This document shows, piece after piece, positions 11,628 through 21,927 of a DNA stretch of 38,432 nucleotides (position 1 is the first letter of the stretch; every line of letters begins with the position of its first letter). The DNA is from Lactifluus volemus (lineage: Eukaryota > Basidiomycota > Agaricomycetes > Russulales > Russulaceae): NCBI GenBank assembly GCA_022376515.1, contig WTXI01000331.1:1-38432 (forward strand), in the 5' to 3' direction. The notes beneath the pieces were generated by a model. That model was not told the origin of the DNA. It saw only the letters and a list, made by a program, of their open reading frames with translations, and made no database searches. The translations under genes were made by a program, and so were the position numbers.

Positions 11628-12679
11628 TTAACGTGAGAGGACCTTCTTGATCCATGAGAACAAACCGCTCGACTGGCGTTCCTTTTGGTCACCGCCCCCC
11701 CCCCAGGTAGCTGTGTCCTTGGCTTGATATTGGGGCGGAGGCGATGGTTGATCCACCTGAACGTGTACGACCTCATACCGTGGGAGGTCACACAAGACCG
11801 CCTGCCATGCGATCTTAGGAACTCGCACGAGGTGTTCAGATCCTGTCACGAGCAACTTGATACGATCGCGATCGACATCGCGCAGTTCAGGCCACAAGTC
11901 CTGTATGATATCGATGGCCTCCTACAAAAAAAAAAGGTCGTGTCAGATGGAACTGAACATGAATTTGGAAGGAGGGAAGAGATTTGAGGGCATACGTCGT
12001 AAGTTTTGGCAGCAGGTGCGTATGCCATATTCTTGTTATAGTGGAACGTCAGGATGTCGACGGGACACTTGACGACCGAAGGCGGCCACATAACGGGTGG
12101 GGGGAAAAGCGGAGGGCTCATACAGGGCATCGGAGGTGGAGGCAGCGGGGCCAGTGGCGGTGGCGGTGGCGGGTGCATGATGATTGGTGAGTTATAACTC
12201 GGCTGTCCGAGTCCGCCGTGTCTGATCGGGGAGGGTGTTCTTGACTTGCGCCAGTAATAAGGGACGTGCATGTCTGCCAGTGGATAGATAGGGCTGAAGC
12301 TGCGACTGCGACTGCGGCTGATACTTCGACTCGGACTGCGACTGGTACTGAAGGGCGTTCCGGATATTGGATCGTAACAACACCGCAAATCTTGTATGGG
12401 AGGAGGAGGGCTGCGGCTGAGACTACGACCACGTTCTCTCGATTCTTCGACCATAACGAACGGGGGAGGAGGGCGTGACATTATCGGAGGAGGCGTGTTG
12501 ACATCATTCACGGTAGAGGGAGTAATGTCACTGTCACTAAAACTATCGGAGAAGAAGGGTATGGGAGGTGGTGGGCCCGAGGGGAACTCATTCATGATGG
12601 AAGGTGGAAGAGTTTCATTAGGACCATCGGAGAAGGGTATGGGAGGTGGTGGGACAAATTCATTATCGGGAGAACTCAT
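11628..12679 (-). CDS. Proline/RS-rich protein with a domain shared with the 13.7-kb gene
   Basis: Predicted 325 aa protein; family not recognised. Exons are 12679-11996 and 11921-11628, joined in phase 0 across a 74-bp GT-AG intron. Residues 1-100 contain repeated PPPPIPF units; about 85-150 carry Arg/Ser dipeptides (SRSPSRSISRSRSRSFSPI), like splicing-factor RS domains; 160-205 is dense in Pro, Met and His. Residues 205-300 form the ordered part, with YAPAAKTYD at the splice junction followed by EAIDIIQDLWPELRDVDRDR, then VPKIAWQAVL and LPRYEVVHVQV. The same order of motifs, and the intron at the same codon, occurs in the gene at 13696-14249, so they are paralogues. A compact alpha/beta fold is plausible. 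The RS-like region suggests, but does not show, a nuclear or RNA-related role. Confidence 0.75.
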
Positions 12680-13695
12680 GGCTGGATGGACGAGAGTTGA
12701 AGGAAATGGGCGTAAAGATAGGACCTCGCTCTTGGGTTAGTCGCTCTAAATATGCAGGCGCTTATCGTAACACCGATAAGGCGACAACTGGGGGCGAGGC
12801 ACTTTTATCTCTTTTACACAGACAACAAACAAGATAGCCTACAATAATTTGTGACGTGCCAACGAGCCCGTATATTTTACACACACTGCCACTGATTGCG
12901 CCGGTTCACACTGCTGGTTGCCGGTCCATAGCTGGATAGCAGGGGCGATGTTTCATCATATCGATACCCCAAAAAAATCAATGATCGCCAGTCAGTCAGG
13001 GACAACAACTCCGAGCCTGTCCAACCGGGCCTAGGCCCCCGTCCAATGAGCTGTCATGATGTTGCACAAAGCAAGCTTGACTTCTCGAAGTCCTAGTTAT
13101 TATCGTTACAGTAGGTATTTGGGCACTAGTTGCGCGAGGTGCAGTGGCTTGGGGTCGCGGCACAATGATACCGTATTGCTGTGCCATTACGTACATCTCA
13201 AGAAATCGCAAAGGACCATAATGTGCAGACGATTTCCCTCCAACTAGCAACTGGGCACAATGAAGCCAGTGGTAGTGTTTGTGCCCAGGCACTTCCAGTT
13301 GCTACCCCCTTACCCCACCCCCGCATTCCACCTGGAAGCTTGTGGTGCTACGTCTCTGGCACGTCATCAGACCATCATCAATTTAAAGAAGAACGGTGGT
13401 TCGAGTCAGGACTGGGCAGAAATTTCACCATAATAAACCCTGATGGTTGTTATAAATGGTGGAGGTGTACCATGTGACAACCAGTTACGGATATGGATAA
13501 ATGTCCTCATGGTCAGACAACTATGACTAAATAATAACAACTTCGCGCCAATACTGCACTAGTACTGTACACACATCATCGATCAATCAATCACATACTG
13601 TACCGCCCGGCGGCGCAAGGGTCAAGCCCCTGCAAACTCTACTGCTGAGGTCCGTCCGACTCGACTACTGGTAACAATTCTACACACAAGACAAT
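12680..13695. other. Spacer between the two paralogues
   Basis: About 1 kb separates the start of the Pro/RS-rich gene from the 3' end of its smaller paralogue. Short open frames occur on both strands but none has a recognisable motif. The left part is presumably promoter for the gene starting at 12679. Confidence 0.5.
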
Positions 13696-14249
13696 TCAGT
13701 TCTTCAAAGAACAAAAGCTGATCATCCGGCTCATACGATTCCTACCAACTTCAGGTTTGGGTTCATCTTTCTGTAGGTACCGCTCCTCCTTCTCCTGTAA
13801 GATTGTGTTTGAGGCCAGATAGGGATATTCCGGCAGCTCAGCGTCTGCCTCGAATCCCTCTATATCCCGAATTCTCACGTCAACTACGTGGTATGGGGGG
13901 AGCCGTCGTACGACTAGTTGCCATGCCGCCGGGGTAATGCAGGCTATGCTCGACTTTCCTGTTGTATGGAAGGTGATACGATCACGCCGGATGCCTCGCA
14001 GTTCCGGATAGGCGTGCTTCGCCAGGTCAATGGCCTCCTTCACAATAGAAATCCCTCCCCATCAACTCATAAAAATTTTAGGGAGAAAAAAAAGGTACAG
14101 ACATCGTGAGTTTTTGCTGCAGGTACCCATGCACTGTTGTCGTTGAAGCGATAAGTCAATGCTTCTGGGAATTCCTCTTTTGTTGGGCTGGACGTTGCGA
14201 CGGCAGAGGACGAGGCCACTGACTGGCGGGATCCGAAGAGAAACTTCAT
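13696..14249 (-). CDS. Small paralogue of the 11.6-kb gene
   Basis: Predicted 162 aa protein from exons 14249-14103 and 14037-13696 (65-bp intron, phase 0). It consists almost entirely of the ordered domain seen at the C-terminus of the neighbouring gene: LTYRFNDNSAWVPAAKTHD, then EAIDLAKHAYPELRGIRRDR, TPAAWQLVV and LPPYHVVDVRI, each matching its neighbour position by position, with the intron directly after the shared Asp. It lacks the Pro/RS-rich front half. The tail (last 45 residues) is charged. An upstream in-frame ATG at 14294 would add 15 hydrophobic residues; 14249 (MKFLFGSRQ) is preferred. Function unknown. Tandem same-strand arrangement and shared intron indicate local duplication. 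Confidence 0.72.
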
Positions 14250-16903
14250 AACCACAACTAGAGAAAGCGGGTGGAAGTTTTGGACAAACACCAAAGATGA
14301 GGGTACAAAAGATTTATAGCGCTGTCTTTGGGGGCTGTGAACACAGCCCTTAACTTTACCAAACTTGTCCCCTTTCTTGTCCGCCAGAACAAGTAAGTGC
14401 GGAAGCGCACTAGAACGGATCCCGGAAAGAGACAGTCACGTGATTGGCACACCCCCCTATAAGCACGGTGCCACGGCCCCGCAACATCTCGTGAAGGGCA
14501 AACTGTCCTAGAATAAACATAGTGTTTACAGATACACTCACCTTTTTACAAAACGACTCATGATGAGCAAACAAGAACTGGGCGTAAACCACGACGACAA
14601 GTTGAATTGGAATTGGTTCACCGCGAGGGTGGAATGGCACGCTGAGGCCGCAATATATTCATAAAGACGTAAAATGAAACGCGTGATATGACAATGGTCA
14701 CAATGCGGTCATGGCCCTAGAGCGACACGTGTGCTGCCCAACGATCGAACGAATCTAAATAAATGTCGAGAGTGAGGCGTAGACGCTCAAAGTACTTTAG
14801 CTCCCGAGTAAGTTATGGGGAACAGGTGGGGTAACTTTGTAGTTTGCGATAAGAACAGCTACGCTCGCTTAATGAGCGGAGCGGGAAACTTGAAGGGAGA
14901 GTTGTGTCCACCAGTGACTCCTGTTGAAGCAAAACGTGCAGCAAGCGCCCGTTAGCCTGGCATTGGCGGCCAGGTGAGGTGGTGACTCGGAGGATCCGCA
15001 TGACTTGTCTTCTGGAACGCTGGGAACAGGAGCAAAGAATATGCTAAAAATGATCTACGCTCTGTGATCAGAGCTAGTGGTGTTCCACCGCCGATGGTCA
15101 ACAGGGCCTAGGGGTTGCACTACAAAGGTAAGAGATTATCTGGATCGATAAATAGGCTTTCACGGTTGTGTGATTAGTGTTTCAGGGGAAGTCAGTTACG
15201 GTCGCATGCACCCGGGCCTCACCTGCATAAGTCGACGTCAGATTTCACGCGGCCTCGACAAGCACCGTGATTGACGAAGGCAAATTCGGAACTGGCAGCG
15301 ACAGTAGAATCCACGTTATAAAGGAACAAGAACAACAGTACCTATAGGAGGACACAATTTACTAGCAGATGAGGAGGAAGATCCAGAACTCGGATCAAAA
15401 GTTCAATTACTCCGTCACGAATCCTCCCGAGGGTTTAATGTTTAAACAAAGTAGATACCATTTCAGTTGAAGAATAAAAATAGACGCAGATGGGTGTGCG
15501 GAAGAACAAAAGAAGTGAAGCAAGAAGCGGCTGCCTGCCAGTGGTGTGGGTGCTGAACTGTATAATGTTGTATGGTTCCACAAAACAAACTTTCGCTGCA
15601 CAGCTCAAGTCGTGCCCCAGGAAGAATGGTCGCGTCACCAACTGAACATCGAGGAAAGCGATACTGGAACTGCTTCACGGATATTATGCTTTCAAGTACA
15701 CCTCTTTCGATGACACCGGTGGAAGCTACTAATACACCCCTCACCGCCACTACTACTGTAGCCGGATAGGCAGTGGGCAAGTTGAGTCCCCCATCTTTGA
15801 GTCCTCTTTTGAACTCCTTTTTGCTCCTCCTGCCACTGGTGTCCAGCCTGAGTCGGCATGGGCCAGTGCTATTTCTCACAAGCAATTGGCACGACAGCCA
15901 GTGCAAGAGAAAGTATGAGCAGCAAAAGAGTCAAAGGGGACGAGAGCTTTTAGGGGGCATAATAGTAGAATCTACCGGATGTCGTCGAATTCGGCGAAAC
16001 GATCGACAATATGGACAGGAACTCGGAGATCATGATGCGCCGTAACTGAAAGAGATTCCCCCGCGGCGACGGATGAATGGTCGACGCGATTTAACGTACA
16101 TGAGAGTAGCGATACTGTAGCTTCCTGTGTCCGCCCTCTTTAAATACTATTGACTTGGTACTGATACTAGGACTAGTATTAGTAGTTCTAGTTGGCGATG
16201 ACTCCGATGAGCATCACGTACTAGTCACGTGCCTGTCCACCTCGAACAACGAGTTCATCAGACTCGGCGGAGAGCTGTTCTACATTGACTCGGAACCGAG
16301 TGCACCAACTAATCGATTTTATGCCCCATAACGGGACTCATTTCCGGCAATATTGCAACAGTGCCGTATAATGTGTCACCCTTTCCGAGTGTCGGGCAAA
16401 CTATTTGATATCTCTAAATTGCCACGCGTAAATCATATCCACTACCATGTCTTGTATCCATGGTACGAGATATAGGTATCGCTTCCCTTGATTTATGACT
16501 GATTTCGGCTGTTGTGTGTAGATTTTCTCAGGGATTTGAACAGGTCCAATCCTTCCTGGAATGCCTTTGCTCCATCAGGTAAGTTGTCCTATAGCAGTCG
16601 CAATAAGTAATTATGAATTAGTAAAATATGCCAGGTTTATCATAACTCTCATCCTAATGATCGATAACAATGCCAGAACGAAATATTCCGTTTGAGTAGT
16701 GCCCTTCTAGCGACATTACGCCTAAAATGGGGTGGGGGGGGGGGGGTCTTGTGGACACCATACTGAATTTGACTCGAAGCCATGAAATAACCCATGGGGG
16801 TATCGCAAAGTAATAAATAATCTACTCTGCTTCTTCCCATGGTCAGGATGCCCTTTACATCCCTCCCTATCGTCTCTAGTACGGCTCTCGCAAATATTCA
16901 GCT
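14250..16903. other. 2.65-kb stretch without a recognised gene
   Basis: Only scattered short frames are seen. A 13-base G tract lies at 16734-16746. On the minus strand around 15463-16025 there are frames with hydrophobic runs, but stops interrupt them and no consistent splice chain was found. The last few hundred bases should contain the promoter of the DUF6533-type gene starting at 16904. Confidence 0.45.
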
Positions 16904-18690
16904 ATGAGCGTGCTCCCTCCTGGTACCGTTACCACAGCAAGTAAGGGTGGAATCGTGGTAGCTACTAATTTGCACGTCGTATCTTTGTCCGTCGCCGCAT
17001 ATGAGTACGTCCCAGGTCGTATCTTGCTTCTTCCCATGGGGGCTCATATTAGGCCAGCTACCTCCTCACCCTTCCTTACGAATTCCAGTTGTACAGGTCC
17101 TCCGATCGAAAGAGGTGAGAAAGGTTGACGCAAGCTTGAAACTGACTAGAAACACGCTTCGCAGACTGGGATTGATACTGTTCATACTTATTCGGCATGT
17201 CTTTCAATCTCGTCGCTCATGGCACCTAGTACTCACGTGTTCTGTAGCTACTCAAGCATGCTCGTATTGATCTTCAGTAATGTGGGATTTTTCGACACAC
17301 ACTTCTCGCGGAAATCCTGTGGCCAATATTACCTCCTCGCCCCAATATTCAAAAGTCAGTATCACCCAGGTTGCTCCACGTTGTCTGGCACTCAAGGTTG
17401 AGTAACTCTCCAGTAATACAAGTGATGGTATCGCAGGCGATCCTGGGTTTCAGGTGAGCCTTGACTGTCCTGTATCCCTCTTCCAAGACTGACAACGGGA
17501 TCCAGGACGTACTACATTGCCCGGCGCAATGTCTGGGTACGCTGGTTCATTTTATCATTGTATTTCACGATTGTAGGGGTCCGTTGTCACCGTTCCCTAT
17601 CCAAAGGGTCTTATACTGACACAATATATGAGCACAGTTCCAAGCTTTTGCTTGTTTGGCCAATCGGACGAGTGAGTTGAACTCAGGGTCTCCACCGTTG
17701 ATTTTGTTGGCTCACGAACACTGTACAACCAAGCCGTGACGATAGACGTGAGCGCGACCCTTCCTTGACCTCATGTCGATATATTAAAACTTATATGGTC
17801 ATCCTTCTGATCAGGGAAAGTACGTTTGTTGCACCCCCTCTCTTGAGGTAGCCTTCCTCACAAAAGGTCGTAGTTGTATAGTTGCAAGCCCTCACCCGGA
17901 ATCGCCCTTCTCTACCTGGTCCTTCCACCTGGCTGCCACGCTGTTCGATCTTCTCACACTGTCTATTTCGACGGTCTGCCTTCTTAATTTGAAGACTTCT
18001 GAAACGTCACAGTAAGCTATCTTTCTTTTTGCCATATCGCGTCAGCTCTGATCGCTTGCAGTACCTCGCGACTTGTGAAGAGGTAAGTCATCTTCGGACT
18101 GACGGCTTTTTCAATGCCTTACCTCAAACCAAGGTTTTTATATTATGGCTTGGGAAATTTCCTCGCACTTACGGGCAGGTGCACTCGCAAGATATGTGAT
18201 GCTTAGCTGACCAATTCCCTACAGCCGCGAACGTGGTGAACATGATAATGTTTCGGAACCCTGATCGTTCTATACAATCATCTGGGTAAAATTTCCTTCG
18301 TTATCGAATTCATGGCTGCAAGCCTGACCGAGATAGCGCATCGCTTAACTATGCAGTCACATGGATTTTGAGCCAACGACTTCTTATCTACCTGCATGGT
18401 ATGTAACCCACCATCTTCAGACCCGGCTCTTATCCAATGGAATGTTAGAAGCTAGTATTGAACAGGCATCTGTCGTGGTAACGCCGATACGGATGATGCG
18501 CGTGGCCCCTTCCGAGGTTCACTTCTCTGGAGGGACAACAATGGATAGTACGGACAATCCAACGAGCTCCCTAGAACACGCAGGGGACCGTTGTCTCCAA
18601 GTGCACGTGGAACGGACACTAATCATAGACCTCAAACCAGAAGGCAAAGAACCTGTCGAAATCGAAACGGAAACTCCGGATGCTGTGTAG
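16904..18690 (+). CDS. DUF6533-type multi-pass membrane protein (copy A)
   Basis: Predicted 336 aa membrane protein of the large Agaricomycete DUF6533 family; cellular role unknown. Fifteen exons fit without a stop: 16904-17004, 17058-17114, 17165-17194, 17248-17354, 17414-17453, 17506-17578, 17638-17671, 17734-17747, 17815-17819, 17889-18011, 18062-18082, 18134-18174, 18225-18285, 18337-18398 and 18449-18690. Motifs in order are AAYDYLLTLPYEF (the family's N-terminal signature), LGLILFILIR, SNVGFF, a conserved APIFK, SQAILGFR, LAATLFDLLTLSISTV, LYYGLGNFLALT, IQSSG and YAVTWILSQRLLIYL, giving about seven hydrophobic segments, then a hydrophilic tail with LQVHVERT. Two introns start with GC (17195, 18175). 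Copy B on the opposite strand has nearly the same exon lengths, which is the main support. Exons 8-10 are the weakest part: they need a 5-nt exon and an AAG acceptor. Confidence 0.72.
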
Positions 18691-19599
18691 GACCTCAGAC
18701 ACAACATTTGAATGGCTGGGCTTTCTTCTTGTGTTTACTATAGCTTTCTCCAAGTTCCGAGTCGTCTATTCCCCACTATGCGGGCATTCTATGTGTCATC
18801 ACGTGTATAGGGAATGCAGACAGATGGTATACATACTAGTGCACCTTCTCCATGTTATCAGCCACGTTGATTCTGGTAATGCAGCAGCTCAAGCAAACTG
18901 GCAGTTGGTGTGACAACGGAATGAGCACCGAAGGTGTAGTGAGAGGCGGATATCGACTCAGGCTTCGATAACGCCGGGTCCGCGGACCCCCGAGGACAAA
19001 ATACACCGTCAGGGTAGACGACGGACGCTCAATCGCGTGTGAAATTGCAGGCATGAAGAATATTATCGTAACTCGGACTTCCGGGAATGCTGCCTATCAC
19101 TTGCCAGTCGAAAATCCGAGTCTCGAATGGTCTGGCAGGGCACGAGCCATGGCGCAGACGGATGCCGGTCGTCGTGTGAAAAGTCATATTTTTCCAAGAC
19201 CAGACCCCTCGCCAAAGCAATTACTCTAAGAAAATCCGCGGGTGAGGATCAGGACGTCAGAGTCGAGATTGCAGTGGGTTCCTTGGTGACTATACTCTTC
19301 GCAACCATTATTCGGCGGACCCGAAGAGTTGATGATTCCTTTCAAGTTGGTTACTAAGTAGATTGTCTGTTCCATGCTGACTCGGTTTGATAAAAAGCAG
19401 GAGCTACTAGGGAGAACGTTCAATTTTGGTGATCGTCTTTACCACACAGAGTGAGGCTATGGCTCAGAAGTCCTGTGAGACGCGTGTGGTTAGCTGTCGC
19501 TATCGTACACGTGGCGACCCCAGGCACACTCAATTGCAAGCTTCGAAGCCTATAGATTACAGACAGACCTGACGCCGGGTGTCCTTCTTTTTGCCCTCA
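18691..19599. other. Spacer downstream of DUF6533 copy A
   Basis: The first part is the 3' UTR of copy A. The rest has only short open frames on both strands with no recognisable domain. Any continuation of the Ima1 relic that ends at 19600 should lie here on the minus strand, but I could not find it. Confidence 0.45.
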
Positions 19600-19971
19600 T
19601 TGAGAACCGAGCGCGTTAGAGCGCACCATAACATTTTTCTTGCCGATCTCCTCTTCGACGAGGGGTGCGCATGTATCCCAGACGAGATGGTAGCGCGCGT
19701 AGATGGAAGCTTTGTAGGTTGTGAGGCCAGCGAGGCGAGGTGCGTAATCGGGGTCCTGTGTGGCCAACGCGACGCGATGGTTGACAAATCATGAGCAAAG
19801 TTGAGAATTTGAGAAAAAGACTGCGGGCAGGTGGGCCCACGACATCTGATAGCTCGACAGGAGAATGACAATGAGTCTCTGGTTGGATTTACATGTGGTG
19901 CAGAAGGGGGCATTACCAAAGGCAGTTGTGAGAAGGCAATCCTTCCGTGGGGATGCTGCAGGGACTCGACG
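19600..19971 (-). pseudogene. Ima1 N-terminal-domain relic
   Basis: Two minus-strand blocks carry the signature of the Ima1 N-terminal zinc-binding domain (inner nuclear membrane protein Ima1/Samp1/NET5 family). Block 1, 19971-19846, reads ASPRKDCLLTT, then FCTTCKSNQRL and ILLSSY. Block 2, 19788-19600, reads DPDYAPRLAGLTTYKASIYA, RYHLVWDTCAPLVEEEIGKK and a final ALGS before a stop. In the family the same order occurs: FCxxC-x-x-NQ, LA-x-YLP, EYR, RYPxVCxxCxPxV. The expected upstream CxxC-N region is missing and would overlap the SNAPC1-like start, and no transmembrane part follows downstream. A splice between blocks is possible. It is best read as a truncated relic, less likely a short gene with unseen exons. 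Confidence 0.6.
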
Positions 19972-20051
19972 CTTATAAGTAGTGAGAAAAGGTGAGAGAA
20001 CCGAAAGAACGCGCACGGTCGAGCAGGTTTAAAGACTCATCGTGCCAGTGT

Positions 20052-21338
20052 ATGGCAGGCCCATCGAACAATGGGCGGTCTACACCGGGCCGGGGTATCA
20101 TGTCACTAGTGCCATCACCTTCAGCAGTGCGAGGCGATCTAACCCTTCAACCGACTTATTTCACTTCTTCTCTCTTTGTAATCCCATTTCGCGCAGATAT
20201 AGAGCAGCTAACAAACACATTCATTAAAGAGTACACGACAGATGTCACGCAGCCATTTGCTCTGTTCAAGCGGATATGGCAAGACCAAGGTTGGACTTGG
20301 ATGCACCTCAAAGTGTTCGATGCTCGCACGCGTCATGTTTACTTGACTGTCGCTTCCAGGCTCTTTATTGGTGCGTTTCTCACAGATTGCATAAAGACGT
20401 CAATAACATGGAGGACTATTAGAACGATTTGCCCAACACATTGAGCCTATACGCAAACTCGTCGCCCTGTTTGGATTATACACCTTTTATTTTACACAAC
20501 CATTGGGCTCTCGAATACCGCTATACTCCATACGGCATGTTGACATCGCCATTGGTGGGTGTAGCCCACATTGGACTGAGTCATACTCTGTTGACAACCC
20601 TCCACAGACCAATATGGCTTACTCCTGGAACTGCCAAAGGCAGTCTCACCAATGCTGGCCCCTTATGCATCCCAGGTCCTATCCGCATTGCAAAACGCGT
20701 TTGTGTTCTACGTGTTACCAGTGTCCAGGTTGGAACCGTATAACCCACGTGTGTTGCCGCGCGAGGTGTACGTCGAAGACGAGGAAGAAACTGTCCAGAG
20801 AACTGGATCAACTTGTTTTCCCACCGAGTTGGAGTTAGACCTGCCAGTGTCCGGGTCGAGCGGAACGCAGGAAGGTGGAATGGCAGCGGTAAAGGTACCA
20901 AAGAAGAAAGGACGACCGTCTAAGCAAACCATCGCGAAACGAACGAAGGACGCTGTCGCGGGACTTGATCGGTGGCTAGAACGTACCGACTCGGTTGTTG
21001 GACGTGCGGCAGGTGGGAGTGGAACAGGGCCAAGTCGCGCCCGTGGTCATGCGCTACTCTCTCACGCGCCAACGGTGTCGAGAGCAAATTATCGAGCACA
21101 AAAGACACAAGTGCTGGGTGCATTGACGGAACAAGGTGGGGAAGGAATGGAAGCATTGGAACGAGCAAACATGGCGGTACTGGGTCGATTGAAGAAGATT
21201 GATGCGATGGCTGCAGAGAAGGGGTTGGAAGTAGGGGGAGAAGGGGGAGAATTGACGGGGCTAGGACGAGTTGAACGAGCAGCATCGCGGGGTGGGATAT
21301 TAAGCTTGATGGAAGGAGCGGGTAGTAGTAGAGTGTGA
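20052..21338 (+). CDS. SNAPC1/SNAP43-like subunit of the snRNA-activating complex
   Basis: Predicted 393 aa nuclear protein. The SNAP43 family helps recruit RNA polymerase II or III to snRNA gene promoters. Exons are 20052-20370, 20423-20554 and 20608-21338; both introns (52 and 53 bp) interrupt a codon after its first base and splicing restores frame. The domain, about residues 40-190, shows helical blocks including FALFKRIWQDQGW, LFIERFAQHIEPIRKLVALFGLYTFYFTQ, the SIRHVDIAIDQYGLLLEL join, and YASQVLSALQNAFVFYVLP, followed by YNPRVLPREVYVE. The C-terminal part has a basic KKKGRPSKQTIAKR stretch (about residue 250, AT-hook-like GRP core) and a helical segment rich in Ala, Glu and Gly. A second in-frame start at 20100 (MSLVPSPSAVRGD) is equally plausible. 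Its 5' region overlaps an antisense Ima1-like relic. Confidence 0.78.
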
Positions 21339-21927
21339 TACTGATCTTACATACAAGTGCTTGAGCGCCTGAATTGTTATCTTCAAGTTTGTGTTCATTG
21401 ATGATGTAGGTGCCGGTGAGAAGAACTTGAACTTGGACTGCACTGGCATCGCTGCACGGTACTGCCTCAAGCTACTTCTAGTAACGGCCTCGGGCTCATA
21501 TAATACAATTTCAGAGTAACAGAGTGGCCGCACTCATCAAATATATAACTACGCCGCACCGAAGCAGCACGACAATTGATTAGGATACTTTAAACTATCC
21601 TATCACTGAGTGATGGCGAATCAATTGCAGGCAGGCGTCAGTGAAGGGAGCTGGGAATCTGGCGAGTATCTGTGTTGGGAATAGCATCAGTTAGTTAATC
21701 TGGTACCGATTTCCGGGCCCACATAAATCACGATCAGACAATGTACTTGATGGCTCATCAATCGTGGATCATCCCGTTCAAATGTCAAATGTCAAAAGCC
21801 AAAGTCCCACTACTAATAATGGCATGTGCTATGCATCCTTGCATTTTCAGCACAACAGCCTGTGAGTTATTGGTGTTTGCACGTTTGGTCCAGGCACTGC
21901 ACGCCGGGGGTAAACTCAAGTTAGAAA
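21339..21927. other. Convergent intergenic spacer
   Basis: 3' ends of the SNAPC1-like gene (+) and DUF6533 copy B (-) meet here. No gene is seen; the open frame around 21741-21962 on the plus strand partly overlaps the copy B tail and has no recognisable motif. Confidence 0.55.

Noticed and set aside
13390..13425. GGTTCGAGTC, similar to a tRNA T-loop
   Set aside because: No matching acceptor stem, D arm or anticodon arm at the right spacing.
16904..18690. Calling the DUF6533 copies pseudogenes
   Set aside because: Unspliced frames show stops, but all are removed by consistent splice sites and exon lengths agree between copies. Kept as genes with reduced confidence around exons 8-10.
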